The position numbers were made by a program, and so were the translations under genes. The notes under the pieces are model-generated. The model was not told where the DNA came from. It ran no database searches and was given only the letters and a program-made list of their open reading frames with translations. From assembly GCF_030506255.1 (NCBI RefSeq), contig NZ_CP113431.1, positions 3,979,001 through 4,043,000 of the forward strand: DNA of 64,000 nucleotides, in the 5' to 3' direction. This stretch comes from Nocardioides sp. Arc9.136. Its GTDB lineage: Bacteria > Actinomycetota > Actinomycetes > Propionibacteriales > Nocardioidaceae. Numbering within the stretch: the first letter of the stretch is position 1; each line of letters begins with the position of its first letter. This document shows, piece by piece, positions 16,655 to 26,819 of the stretch.

Positions 16655-17260
16655 ATGGCCTCCGAGACCTTCCTCCCCGACCCCCCGGCCGGCCCCGCCG
16701 TCGACGCGATGCTCGAGGCCGACCGCACCAGCCACGGCTTCGTCATGAACCTCACCCGCGTGTGGGCACACCAGCCGCGGGTCTTCGACGCGTACGCCGC
16801 GCTGGCCACCTCCTCGGCCGAGGCGGCCGGGCTGTCGGTCCGTGACCGCGGCGTGCTGGTCACCGCGCTCGCCAGCACGATCGGCGACGCGTACTGCTCG
16901 ATCGCCTGGGGCGGCAGGCTCGCCGCCGAGGCCGGCGACCCGTCCCTCCCGGTCGCGGTGCTGACCGGCAGCGACGCCGGGCTCGACGACCGGGAGCGCG
17001 CGCTGGCCGCCTGGGCCCGGCTGGTGGCCCGCGACCCGTCCGCGACGACGCAGGCCGACGTCGACCGGCTCCGCGAGGCGGGGCTCGACGACGCCCAGGT
17101 CGTGGCGGCGACGGTGTACGTCGCGGCGCGCCTGGCGTTCTCGACCGTCAACGGCGCCCTGGGCGCCAGGCCGGACGGCGACCTGCGGTCGGTCGCGCCC
17201 GCGGAGGTGCTCGAGACCGTCACCTGGGGCCGGCCCATCGAGCCGCCGGGAGCCGGCTGA
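16655..17260 (+). CDS. Carboxymuconolactone decarboxylase / AhpD-like protein
   Basis: 201-residue all-helical protein of the CMD/AhpD family (RDRGVLVTALASTIGDAYCSIAWG, then a helical repeat). Active AhpD carries a CxxC pair; here the site reads C81-S-I-A84, so only the first Cys is kept and disulfide reduction of the AhpD type is doubtful. Two halves of similar helical layout suggest an internal duplication. It follows the MFS gene by 13 bases, hence probably the same mRNA. Confidence 0.75.
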   Translation: MASETFLPDPPAGPAVDAMLEADRTSHGFVMNLTRVWAHQPRVFDAYAALATSSAEAAGLSVRDRGVLVTALASTIGDAYCSIAWGGRLAAEAGDPSLPVAVLTGSDAGLDDRERALAAWARLVARDPSATTQADVDRLREAGLDDAQVVAATVYVAARLAFSTVNGALGARPDGDLRSVAPAEVLETVTWGRPIEPPGAG

Positions 17261-17275
17261 CCGGACGAGCGGTGC

Positions 17276-17722
17276 TCAGTCGGCCGCGGCGAGCGCGCCG
17301 AGGACCTGCTCCTTGCGCGGGGCACCGGCGGCGCGACTGACCTCCCGGCCGGACCGGTCGAGGACCAGCGTGGTGGGGGTGCGCAGCACGTCGAGGTCCC
17401 GCACGAGCGCGAGGTGGTGCTCGGCGTCGACCTCGACGTGGACCACCCCCGGCACCAGCTCGGCGACCTCGGCCAGCGTGCGCCGGGTGGCCCGGCACGG
17501 GGCGCAGAACGCGGTCGAGAACTGCACCAGGGTGGCCCGCTCCCCCGGCGCCGCGTCCGGCACCGCCGCCGCGACGCGCGACCAGGCGGTCGGCTCCGCC
17601 GTGCCCGACTCCTGCATCCTCGCCCTCCCTCGCGCGAACCGTCCGTCGACCACCGCTCGCCAGCCGCCGACGGCCAGGGCGAGCAGCACGGCGCCGAGCA
17701 GCACCCAGGTCCCGGTGGTCAC
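17276..17722 (-). CDS. Membrane-anchored thioredoxin-like protein
   Basis: 148 residues: an N-terminal membrane anchor (TWVLLGAVLLALAVGGW), a linker, then a thioredoxin fold with VQFSTAFCAPCRATR, active-site Cys73 and Cys76, and the cis-Pro segment VLRTPTTLVLDRSGREV. The CAPC motif resembles thioredoxins of cytochrome c maturation more than the CGPC of TrxA. The anchor direction cannot be settled. It starts 7 bases after the MerR gene, so both are probably transcribed together from the region facing hsp20. Confidence 0.85.
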   Translation of the reverse strand: MTTGTWVLLGAVLLALAVGGWRAVVDGRFARGRARMQESGTAEPTAWSRVAAAVPDAAPGERATLVQFSTAFCAPCRATRRTLAEVAELVPGVVHVEVDAEHHLALVRDLDVLRTPTTLVLDRSGREVSRAAGAPRKEQVLGALAAAD

Positions 17723-17729
17723 GGCCGGC

Positions 17730-18056
17730 TCAACCCCCGCGCGGGCCGCGTTGTTCCTGCGGCCCGGCCCGCAGCCGGGCGTTCGCCGCGCGGAGGCGGC
17801 GTACCTCCTCCTCCAGCGCCAGCACCCGTGCGATGCCCGCGAGGTTGAGGCCGTCGGCGAGCAGGTCGCGGATGCGGTGCAGCCGGTCGATGTCGGCGCG
17901 GCTGTAGAGGCGGGTGCCGCCGGGGGTCCGGTCGGGGTCGAGGAGCCCGCGCCGCTCGTAGACGCGCAAGTTCTGGACCTGCATCGAGACCATCTCCGCC
18001 GCCACCGAGATCGCGAAGACCCCCCGCTCGTGCGTCTGCCGCCGCCCACCTGTCAC
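17730..18056 (-). CDS. MerR-family (HspR-like) regulator next to hsp20
   Basis: 108-residue regulator with a MerR helix-turn-helix (VFAISVAAEMVSMQVQNLRV, then YERRGLLDPDRTPGGTRLYS) and a short C-terminal helix with coiled-coil character. The ISVAAEM...QNLRVYERRGLL form resembles HspR rather than metal-sensing MerR, and no sensing cysteines are present. GTG 18056 is chosen; longer frames exist upstream but would run into the promoter. The gene is divergent from hsp20 and leads a unit with the thioredoxin gene; a 22-bp dyad lies between. Confidence 0.82.
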   Translation of the reverse strand: MTGGRRQTHERGVFAISVAAEMVSMQVQNLRVYERRGLLDPDRTPGGTRLYSRADIDRLHRIRDLLADGLNLAGIARVLALEEEVRRLRAANARLRAGPQEQRGPRGG

Positions 18057-18091
18057 GGGGTTGATTCTGCCGTGAACGTGGAATATAAGAA

Positions 18092-18113
18092 ACCTGTAAC
18101 CGTTGATACAGGT
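18092..18113. promoter_or_regulatory. Operator-like dyad between MerR and hsp20
   Basis: Arms ACCTGTA (18092-18098) and TACAGGT (18107-18113) are perfect complements with an 8-base spacer, in a locally AT-rich stretch. TATATT on the minus strand (18087-18082) lies 5 bases beyond the left arm and suits a -10 box for the MerR gene. The sequence differs from the HspR box (TTGAGT-N7-ACTCAA) found at dnaK and clpB, so this regulator probably has its own specificity. Confidence 0.6.
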
Positions 18114-18176
18114 ACGACGAGCCCGCACCACCCGGTCCGGGCCCGCCGGCGACACAGATCCTGAGGAGGAGACCCC

Positions 18177-18608
18177 ATGTTGCTGCGCACCACCGACCCG
18201 TTCCGCGACTTCGACCGCCTCACCCAGCAGCTGCTGGGGACCACCAACCGCCCGGCGGTCATGCCGATGGACGCCTGGCGCGAGGGTGACCGGTTCGTCA
18301 TCGAGTTCGACCTGCCGGGCGTCGCCCGCGACAGCATCGACCTCGACGTCGAGCGCAACGTCCTGACCGTCCGCGCCGAGCGCGTGGCCGGCAACGGCGA
18401 CTGGCAGATGCTGGCCAGCGAGCGCACCCGCGGCTCGTTCAGCCGCCAGCTGGTCCTCGGCGACAACCTCGACCTCGACCGCATCGAGGCGTCCTACGAC
18501 GCCGGCGTGCTGCGGCTGGTCGTGCCGGTCGCGGAGAAGGCCAAGCCGCGCAAGATCGAGATCGGCTCCACCTCCCCCGAGGCACAGCCGGCCGCGATCG
18601 AGGGCTGA
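18177..18608 (+). CDS. Hsp20/alpha-crystallin family small heat-shock protein
   Basis: 143-residue holdase chaperone. The alpha-crystallin domain spans about residues 32-130, with [40 protein letters not shown] and the conserved [15 protein letters not shown] (A-x-x-x-GVL signature). A strong GAGGAGGA ribosome binding site lies about 7 bases before the ATG. Transcribed alone, ended by a perfect terminator hairpin at 18631. Likely stress-induced under the adjacent MerR-type regulator. Confidence 0.94.
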   Translation: MLLRTTDPFRDFDRLTQQLLGTTNRPAVMPMDAWREGDRFVIEFDLPGVARDSIDLDVERNVLTVRAERVAGNGDWQMLASERTRGSFSRQLVLGDNLDLDRIEASYDAGVLRLVVPVAEKAKPRKIEIGSTSPEAQPAAIEG

Positions 18609-18630
18609 CGCCCGACGCGCGGAACGACAG

Positions 18631-18666
18631 CAGGGGCCCGGACACCGCTCGGTGTCCGGGCCCCTG
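18631..18666 (+). terminator. Terminator hairpin after hsp20
   Basis: A perfect 16-bp stem (arms starting CAGGGGCCCGG and ending CCGGGCCCCTG) closes a 4-base GCTC loop. Only a weak T-containing tail follows, as is usual at high GC. It also faces the 3' end of the convergent gene at 18702 and can serve both. Confidence 0.85.
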
Positions 18667-18701
18667 TGTGTTCCTGACGTGTACCTGCGGTGTCGCTGGT
18701 G

Positions 18702-19763
18702 TCAGCAGCCGAGGCCGCCCTCGAAGCCCTCCGGCACCTGGCCTCGTGCGGCGTCGTCGGTGTAGTCCCAGACGTACCCGGGATACTCCCCCGACGTGGC
18801 CATCTCGAGCAGGACCGGCCACGACCGGGCGCTCCCGAGGACGTCGACGGCGACCTGGGCACGCCCGTCGTCGCCCACCCGCCTCGCGTCCCGGAGCTCG
18901 CGCAGCCAGGCGCAGGCGACCTGGCCGGTGACCTCGGCGCCGAGCTGGTAGGGGTCCGCCTGGTCCGAGGTGACCGGCGGCGTCTCCTCCCCGAACGTCC
19001 GCTCCTGGCCGCTCGCCGCCGCGATGCCGTCGAGGATCGCCTCGATCGCCGCCTCCCGCTCGCCCGACGTCACGAACTCCGCGGGCAGCGCCGCCTCGAA
19101 GTCCGCCCGGCCGACCAGCCGGAGCCGGCCGAGGAGCGCCTCGAAGGCGTCCCGGTCCATCCCGCTGCCGCGCACCTCGAGGGTGTGACCGCGCTCCACC
19201 GGACGGATCACGGTGTGGTCGTCCGCGCTGTAGGGCCACAGCTGGCCGGCCAGCCCGAGCACCTCGACCGGCTCGCCGTCGGCGGGCGGGTCGACGATGT
19301 GGCGGCGGTCCTCGAGATAGGTCTGGTACGCCGCGGCCGGGCGCCAGCTGACCTCGACGGAGGCGGAGCCCTTCTCGTAGGCCACCTCGCCGTCGCCGTC
19401 GCCGCCCTCGCCCTCGTAGACGTGGGTCGCGGTCCAGCCGGGGGCGTCGAGCACCGCACGGAAGGGCGCCTCGGCCGCGGCCGACGGGCTGCCCGCGGGG
19501 GCGGCGGGTCGGGGCGCGGCACTGTCCCCTCCGGTCCACCAGAGTGTGCCTGCGGCGACGGCCGCGACGGCGGCCGCCGCGGCGACCGGCACCAGCCACC
19601 TCGTGCGGCGCGGTGGGGTGCCCGGAACCGGTGCGGTCGGTCGGTCGGTGACGGCGGTGCGCATGATCTCCTCCAGGAGCTCGGCCCGCCCGGCCGCGAG
19701 CGGCAGCCGCGCGACCGCGGCGTCGGTGAGGGGGGCGCCGGCGTGGTCGTCGTCGCTGCTCAT
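18702..19763 (-). CDS. Putative membrane anti-sigma factor / sigma-associated protein
   Basis: 353-residue single-pass membrane protein. An N-terminal cytoplasmic part of ~55 residues is followed by a TM helix at about 56-75 (RWLVPVAAAAAVAAVAAGTL) and an extracytoplasmic domain of ~275 residues containing two cysteines near its end (VACAW and GGLGC). The ATG directly follows the stop of the ECF sigma gene, the usual arrangement for a sigma and its membrane regulator. It lacks a recognisable zinc-binding anti-sigma motif, so the call rests on topology and position. Confidence 0.65.
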   Translation of the reverse strand: MSSDDDHAGAPLTDAAVARLPLAAGRAELLEEIMRTAVTDRPTAPVPGTPPRRTRWLVPVAAAAAVAAVAAGTLWWTGGDSAAPRPAAPAGSPSAAAEAPFRAVLDAPGWTATHVYEGEGGDGDGEVAYEKGSASVEVSWRPAAAYQTYLEDRRHIVDPPADGEPVEVLGLAGQLWPYSADDHTVIRPVERGHTLEVRGSGMDRDAFEALLGRLRLVGRADFEAALPAEFVTSGEREAAIEAILDGIAAASGQERTFGEETPPVTSDQADPYQLGAEVTGQVACAWLRELRDARRVGDDGRAQVAVDVLGSARSWPVLLEMATSGEYPGYVWDYTDDAARGQVPEGFEGGLGC

Positions 19764-20327
19764 CTACGGCTCCTTCCGGGTGAGCTGGGGTGTGCTGGGG
19801 AGATGTCCGGCGGGTGGCGGATCGTTGCCGAGGTCCTCGGGCAGCAGCGCCCGCAGGCGGCCCCGGGCCCGGGAGAGCCGCGGCCGGACGACGACCGTCG
19901 TGACCCCGAGGACGTCGGCGATCTCCCGGGGCTCGAGCCCCTCCCACAGGTGGAGCTCGAGCACCTCCTGGTCGCGCGCGCTCAGCCGGCGCATCGCCGC
20001 GGTGACGTCGGCGCGGTGGACGACGGCGTCGCTGCCGTCGGGGACCACCGACGCCAGCTCGCGGCGGAGCCGGTCGCCCAACGCGCTGCGTCGCCCGTCG
20101 CCGCGCCGGTGGTTCGCCAGGACGCGGCGGGCCACGCCGTACAACCAGGGCCGGGTCTCCGGCTCGGGCGGCACGTGCGCCAGCCGTCGCCAGGCGACGA
20201 GGAAGGTGTCCGCGGTGACGTCGGCGGCGTCCTCGGGTCGCTCGACCCGGCGCAGCGCGAAGCCGAGGACCGCGTCGAAGTGGGCGGCGTACAGCCGCCG
20301 GAAGGTGTCCTCGCGGCCCTCGCTCAT
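19764..20327 (-). CDS. ECF-type RNA polymerase sigma factor
   Basis: 187-residue sigma-70 family factor. Region 2 (FRRLYAAHFDAVLGFALRRV, then DAADVTADTFLVAWRRL) and region 4 (AMRRLSARDQEVLELHLWEGLEPREIADVLGV followed by VVVRPRLSRARGRLRALL) are both clear. Transcribed with the membrane protein immediately downstream, which may hold it inactive until a surface signal arrives. Target promoters cannot be inferred. Confidence 0.93.
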   Translation of the reverse strand: MSEGREDTFRRLYAAHFDAVLGFALRRVERPEDAADVTADTFLVAWRRLAHVPPEPETRPWLYGVARRVLANHRRGDGRRSALGDRLRRELASVVPDGSDAVVHRADVTAAMRRLSARDQEVLELHLWEGLEPREIADVLGVTTVVVRPRLSRARGRLRALLPEDLGNDPPPAGHLPSTPQLTRKEP

Positions 20328-20448
20328 GCCTGGCTCATGTCCGGCACGGGCGAGATCGTTGCAGGAGGTCGGTCCCGGCTCTGGCGGGATGTCCAGGCCG
20401 ACCCCCGGAGCAGCACGCGCGCCCGCCGACCCGCCCCGGGCGACCGGT

Positions 20449-21867
20449 CTAGAGGATCTCGCCGGGGGCGTACGCCGCGGCGTCGGGGTGCCGCTCGGTC
20501 ACCTCCGCGACGCGGCGCACGACCTCCTGGACCTGGGCGACCGCGGCGCCGGTGAAGGTGATCGGCTCGGCGACCAGCGAGGCCAGCTGGTCGGCCGACA
20601 GCCCGAGGCGGGGGTCGGCGGCGAGGCGGGCGAACACGTCGTTCTCGGCCTGACCGCGGCGCATGTCGAGGGCGGTGCCGACCGCGGCCTCCTTGATCGC
20701 CTCGTGACCGACCTCGCGGCCGACGCCGTTGCGGACCGCGGCCATGAGGACCTTCGTGGTGGCGAGGAACGGCAGGTACCGGTCGAGCTCGCGCTGCACG
20801 ACGGCGGGGAAGGCACCGAACTCGTCGAGCACCGTGAGGAAGGTCTGGAAGAGGCCGTCCACGGCGAAGAACGCGTCCGGCAGCGCGACCCGGCGCACCA
20901 CCGAGTCCGAGACGTCGCCCTCGTTCCACTGGTCGCCGGCGAGCTCGCCGATCATCGACAGGTAGCCGCGGGTGACGACCGCCAGGCCGTTGACCCGCTC
21001 GCAGGAGCGGCTGTTCATCTTGTGCGGCATCGCCGAGGAGCCGACCTGGCCCTCCTTGAAGCCCTCGGTGACCAGCTCGTTGCCGGCCATCAAGCGGACG
21101 GTGGTCGCGAGGTTGGAGGGGCCGGCCACGAGCTGGACGAGGGCGGAGAGGACGTCGAAGTCCAGCGACCGCGGGTAGACCTGGCCGACGCTGGTCAGCA
21201 CCCGGTCGAAGCCGAGGTGGGCGGCGACGCGCTGCTCGAGCTCGGCCAGCCGCGCCTCGTCGCCGTCGAGCAGGTCGAGCATGTCCTGGGCGGTGCCCAT
21301 CGGGCCCTTGATGCCCCGCAGCGGGTAGCGGCCCAGCAGGTCCTCGACCCGCTCCAGCGCCACCAGCATCTCGTCGGCCACCGTGGCGAACCGCTTGCCC
21401 AGGGTGGTCGCCTGGGCCGCCACGTTGTGGCTGCGGCCGGCCATCACCGTCAGCTGGTGCTCCGAGGCGAGCCGCCCGAGCCGGGCGAGCGCCGCGACCG
21501 CGCGGTCGCGCACGAGGGCCAGGGACTGGCGGACCTGGAGCTGCTCGACGTTCTCGGTCAGGTCGCGGGAGGTCATCCCCTTGTGCACGTGCTCGTGGCC
21601 GGCCAGCGCGCAGAACTCCTCGATGCGCGCCTTCACGTCGTGCCGCGTGACCCGCTCCCGCGCGGCGATCGAGGCGAGGTCCACCCGGTCGACGACCGCC
21701 TCGTAGGCCTCGACCACTCCGTCGGGCACCTCGATCCCGAGGTCGCGCTGGGCCTTGAGGACGGCGATCCACAGCTGCCGCTCGAGGACCACCTTGTGCT
21801 CCGGCGACCAGATGCCGGCGAGGTCGGGGGCGGCGTACCGCGTGGCCAGGACGTTCGGGACGGTCAC
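20449..21867 (-). CDS. purB: Adenylosuccinate lyase
   Basis: 472-residue enzyme that cleaves SAICAR to AICAR and adenylosuccinate to AMP, acting in both IMP and AMP synthesis. Signature SSAMPHKMNS lies near residue 280 with the mobile catalytic Ser, and MTSRDLTENVEQLQ and AGRSHNVAAQATTLGKR provide the other active-site segments. Opening MTVPNVLATRYAAPDLAGIWS matches actinobacterial PurB. GTG start at 21867, 36 bases after purD, so it is probably the last gene of purA-purD-purB. Confidence 0.96.
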   Translation of the reverse strand: MTVPNVLATRYAAPDLAGIWSPEHKVVLERQLWIAVLKAQRDLGIEVPDGVVEAYEAVVDRVDLASIAARERVTRHDVKARIEEFCALAGHEHVHKGMTSRDLTENVEQLQVRQSLALVRDRAVAALARLGRLASEHQLTVMAGRSHNVAAQATTLGKRFATVADEMLVALERVEDLLGRYPLRGIKGPMGTAQDMLDLLDGDEARLAELEQRVAAHLGFDRVLTSVGQVYPRSLDFDVLSALVQLVAGPSNLATTVRLMAGNELVTEGFKEGQVGSSAMPHKMNSRSCERVNGLAVVTRGYLSMIGELAGDQWNEGDVSDSVVRRVALPDAFFAVDGLFQTFLTVLDEFGAFPAVVQRELDRYLPFLATTKVLMAAVRNGVGREVGHEAIKEAAVGTALDMRRGQAENDVFARLAADPRLGLSADQLASLVAEPITFTGAAVAQVQEVVRRVAEVTERHPDAAAYAPGEIL

Positions 21868-21903
21868 GCGGCGGATTCTCCCACGCCGGGGTCGGGTCCC
21901 GAC

Positions 21904-24476
<2,573 letters not shown>

Positions 24477-24502
24477 TCACACGTCGAACCACAATGGGAA
24501 AG

Positions 24503-24531
24503 GCCCCGGTCAGCAAGGGCTGGGCCGGGGC
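24503..24531 (-). promoter_or_regulatory. Hairpin in the purA leader, possible attenuator
   Basis: On the minus strand the arms GCCCCGG and CCGGGGC form a 7-bp GC stem with a 15-base loop, then CTTTCCCATT, about 50 bases before the purA ATG. If transcription starts near 24537, the hairpin is inside the leader and could terminate or regulate. It could instead end transcripts coming from upstream. Confidence 0.45.
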
Positions 24532-24543
24532 TCTTGCGACGAC

Positions 24544-24549
24544 ACGCTA
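24544..24549 (-). promoter_or_regulatory. Likely -10 box of purA promoter
   Basis: TAGCGT on the minus strand, in the 173-bp region between divergent purA and the lipid-kinase gene. It predicts an ~85-base leader for purA. Confidence 0.4.
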
Positions 24550-24612
24550 GCAAGTTCGCAGCCGGGTCGGGACCGGTGACCGCGTCCGGGGACGCGGCGA
24601 GGGTGTCGGCGC

Positions 24613-24618
24613 TAGGGT
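24613..24618 (+). promoter_or_regulatory. Likely -10 box of leaderless lipid-kinase promoter
   Basis: TAGGGT followed by 7 bases and the ATG at 24626, with no Shine-Dalgarno sequence between. Confidence 0.5.
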
Positions 24619-24625
24619 CGCGGCG

Positions 24626-25537
24626 ATGGATCCCCTCCTCGTGATCACCAACAGCGACGCCGGCACCGCGGACGAGCAACAGCTCGAGCGGGCGCTGGCC
24701 GTCCTGCGCGAGCGCACGTCGGTCGAGGTCTGCGCCACCTCCGACCCCGGCGAGCTCGACGGGGTGCTGCACCGCGCGGGCTCCCGGCGCATCGTCGTGG
24801 CCGGCGGCGACGGCAGCATGCACGCCGTCGTCGCGGCGCTGCACCGGCGCCGCGAGCTCCAGGACGCGGTCCTCGGGCTGCTGCCGCTGGGCACCGGCAA
24901 CGACTTCGCCCGTGGCAACGACATCCCGCTGAACGTCGAGGAGGCCGCCAAGGTCGTCCTGCACGGCCGCCCGCGGCGGATGGACCTGATCCTCGACGAG
25001 GTCGGCGAGATCGTCGTCAACAGCGTCCACGCCGGCGCCGGGGCGCAGGCCAGCCGCCGCGCGGACCGCTGGAAGGACCGGCTGCACGGGATCGGCGTCG
25101 GCAAGGTCAACCTCGGCAAGCTCGGCTACCCGATCGGCGCCCTGCTCGCGGCGGTCAAGCCGCCCTTCATCCGGCTGCGGGTCGAGGTGGACGGCGAGGT
25201 GGTCGTCGACTACGACCAGCCGGTCCTCATGGTCGCCGTCGGCAACGGCTCGAACGTCGGCGGGGGCACCGAGCTCACGCCCGAGGCCGACGCCCGCGAC
25301 GGCCTGATGGACGTGATGGTCGCCCGCTCCGTCGGGTCGCTGGGCCGGGTCGGCTACCTCGCCTCCCTCATGCGCGGCACGCACCACCGGCGCGACGACG
25401 TGGTCTACCTGCGCGCCAAGCAGGTCACCATCGACGGCGAGCAGTTCTACTGCTCGGCCGACGGCGAGGTGTACGGCCCCGAGCGGCGCCGCACGTGGCG
25501 GCTCGAGCCGGGCGCCTACTCGCTGGTGCTCCCCTAG
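24626..25537 (+). CDS. Diacylglycerol/sphingosine-kinase-like lipid kinase (YegS/DagK family)
   Basis: 303-residue ATP-dependent lipid kinase. The nucleotide motif VVAGGDGSMHAVVAAL is at residues ~57-72 and LLPLGTGNDFARGND at ~91-105, with C-terminal beta-sandwich strands ending YSLVLP. Family members phosphorylate diacylglycerol or other lipid alcohols at the membrane; the substrate here is not shown by sequence. Starts at an apparently leaderless ATG, divergent from purA. Monocistronic; the next gene is convergent. Confidence 0.9.
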   Translation: MDPLLVITNSDAGTADEQQLERALAVLRERTSVEVCATSDPGELDGVLHRAGSRRIVVAGGDGSMHAVVAALHRRRELQDAVLGLLPLGTGNDFARGNDIPLNVEEAAKVVLHGRPRRMDLILDEVGEIVVNSVHAGAGAQASRRADRWKDRLHGIGVGKVNLGKLGYPIGALLAAVKPPFIRLRVEVDGEVVVDYDQPVLMVAVGNGSNVGGGTELTPEADARDGLMDVMVARSVGSLGRVGYLASLMRGTHHRRDDVVYLRAKQVTIDGEQFYCSADGEVYGPERRRTWRLEPGAYSLVLP

Positions 25538-25551
25538 CCGTCCCCGCCCGG

Positions 25552-26544
25552 CTACAGCCAGCCGCGGCGTACCGCCTCGGCGCCGGCCTGGAACCGGGTG
25601 TCGGCGCCGAGCTCGCCGAGCAGGTCCGCGACACGGCGGCGCACGGTCCGCAGGCTGACGCCCAGGCGGCGGGCGATCTGCTCGTCCTGGGCGCCCTCGG
25701 CCAGCTGCTGGAGCAGGAACCGGCGGACGTCGGGGCGGGCGTCCCCGCGCTCCAGGCCCGGCACCGGCAGCGCGCGCTCCCACATCGACTCGAACCACAA
25801 CGTGAGCGCCTCGACCAGCCCGGCCTCGCGGACGAGCGTCCGGGGCTGGTCGGCGAAGCCCAGCGGCTCCGGCACCATCGCGTGGGTCGAGCCGATGATG
25901 CACATCCGGGTCGGCAGGTGCGGGAGCACACGTACGTCCTCCCCGGCCGCCGCGCGCCGCGCCAGCACCTCCCGGGCGTCGGTGAGGGCGCGGACGGGGT
26001 AGATCGCCCGCGACCGACGTCCCTGGGCCACCACTCGCCCCACGAGGTCGATCATCTCGCCCTCGTCGGCCTGGCGGAACTGGTCGGGGCGCAGCCACCG
26101 GATGTCGCCGCGGCTGCGCTCGATCAGCGACCGGAGCAGGCCGCCCGCCTGGCCGCCGCTGCTGACCTCGCCGTCGATGGGCCGGACCTCCTCGACCTCG
26201 CCCGGGTCGGCCCCGGCCCCCCGGCCGGCGAGCAGCGGCACCGCCGCCGCGAGGTCGGAGAGCCGGGAGTGGGCGCGGGCGGCGGTGGCGGCGGTCTCGG
26301 TCAGCACCTGCACGATCGCCTCGGCCGGGCTGGCGACGAAGACCCGACCGTCCTCGATCCGGACGATGCCGTGCTCGACCAGCGGCTGCAGGTCACGGAC
26401 CAGCTCCTCGGGCTCGCGCATCACCGCCGCCGCGACGGATACCAGCTCCCGCCCGGACTGCGCGCGGACCCGGTCGTAGAAGTGGTCGTCGTCGTCGCCG
26501 AGGCCGAGGACGCTCAGGAGGCTCGACGACCGGGGGCTGGGCAC
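25552..26544 (-). CDS. LuxR-type helix-turn-helix regulator with TrmB-like N-terminus
   Basis: 330-residue regulator. A winged-helix-like segment lies at the N-terminus (VSVAAAVMREPEELVRDLQPLVEHGIVRIEDG, read in two parts), then a phospholipase-D-like middle (YPVRALTDAREVLARRAAAG, RVLPHLPTRMCIIG, HAMVPEPL) and a C-terminal LuxR HTH (RFLLQQLAEGAQDEQIARRL and VSLRTVRRRVADLL). This arrangement is frequent in actinobacteria, often several copies per genome; ligand unknown. Starts at GTG 26544. Divergent from lysS, which it might regulate. Confidence 0.82.
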   Translation of the reverse strand: MPSPRSSSLLSVLGLGDDDDHFYDRVRAQSGRELVSVAAAVMREPEELVRDLQPLVEHGIVRIEDGRVFVASPAEAIVQVLTETAATAARAHSRLSDLAAAVPLLAGRGAGADPGEVEEVRPIDGEVSSGGQAGGLLRSLIERSRGDIRWLRPDQFRQADEGEMIDLVGRVVAQGRRSRAIYPVRALTDAREVLARRAAAGEDVRVLPHLPTRMCIIGSTHAMVPEPLGFADQPRTLVREAGLVEALTLWFESMWERALPVPGLERGDARPDVRRFLLQQLAEGAQDEQIARRLGVSLRTVRRRVADLLGELGADTRFQAGAEAVRRGWL

Positions 26545-26819
26545 GGTCGCAGGTTAGTGGCAACTTCCGGCCAGCGACAGGCTCTGGCCAGGATGCCCTG
26601 GGGTCGCCGGGCATGCTTGTCCCCACGTCGACCACGAGGTCGGCCCGCCGGACTCGGGGGAGGCGGCGGGCGACCCGGCCCCCCGTCGGGGGACGTGGGA
26701 GCCGGTCGACGTTCCCGGGAGGGCGTCGGGACCGCCGCAGGGGACGGTTCCGGCGCCCTTCTCCCCCGGCGGTAGCGTTGCCCCTCGTCCGACCCCGAGA
26801 CGAGCAGCAGGAGCAACCA
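26545..26819. other. 275-bp gene-free region upstream of lysS
   Basis: Divergent region between the LuxR-type regulator and lysS. It is GC-rich with several short dyads. A -10-like TAGCGT lies near 26773 on the plus strand, about 45 bases before the lysS GTG. No coding frame with a convincing product and no tRNA-like fold were found. Confidence 0.4.

Noticed and set aside
18057..18155. N-terminal extension of the MerR regulator
   Set aside because: Would place codons across the dyad and AT-rich promoter, and lacks similarity to MerR proteins.
18631..18666. Perfect hairpin as an operator
   Set aside because: Position right after the hsp20 stop and 4-base loop fit a terminator better.
26545..26819. 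N-terminal extension of lysS
   Set aside because: The longer frame encodes Arg-rich low complexity, and a clear ribosome binding site precedes GTG 26820.
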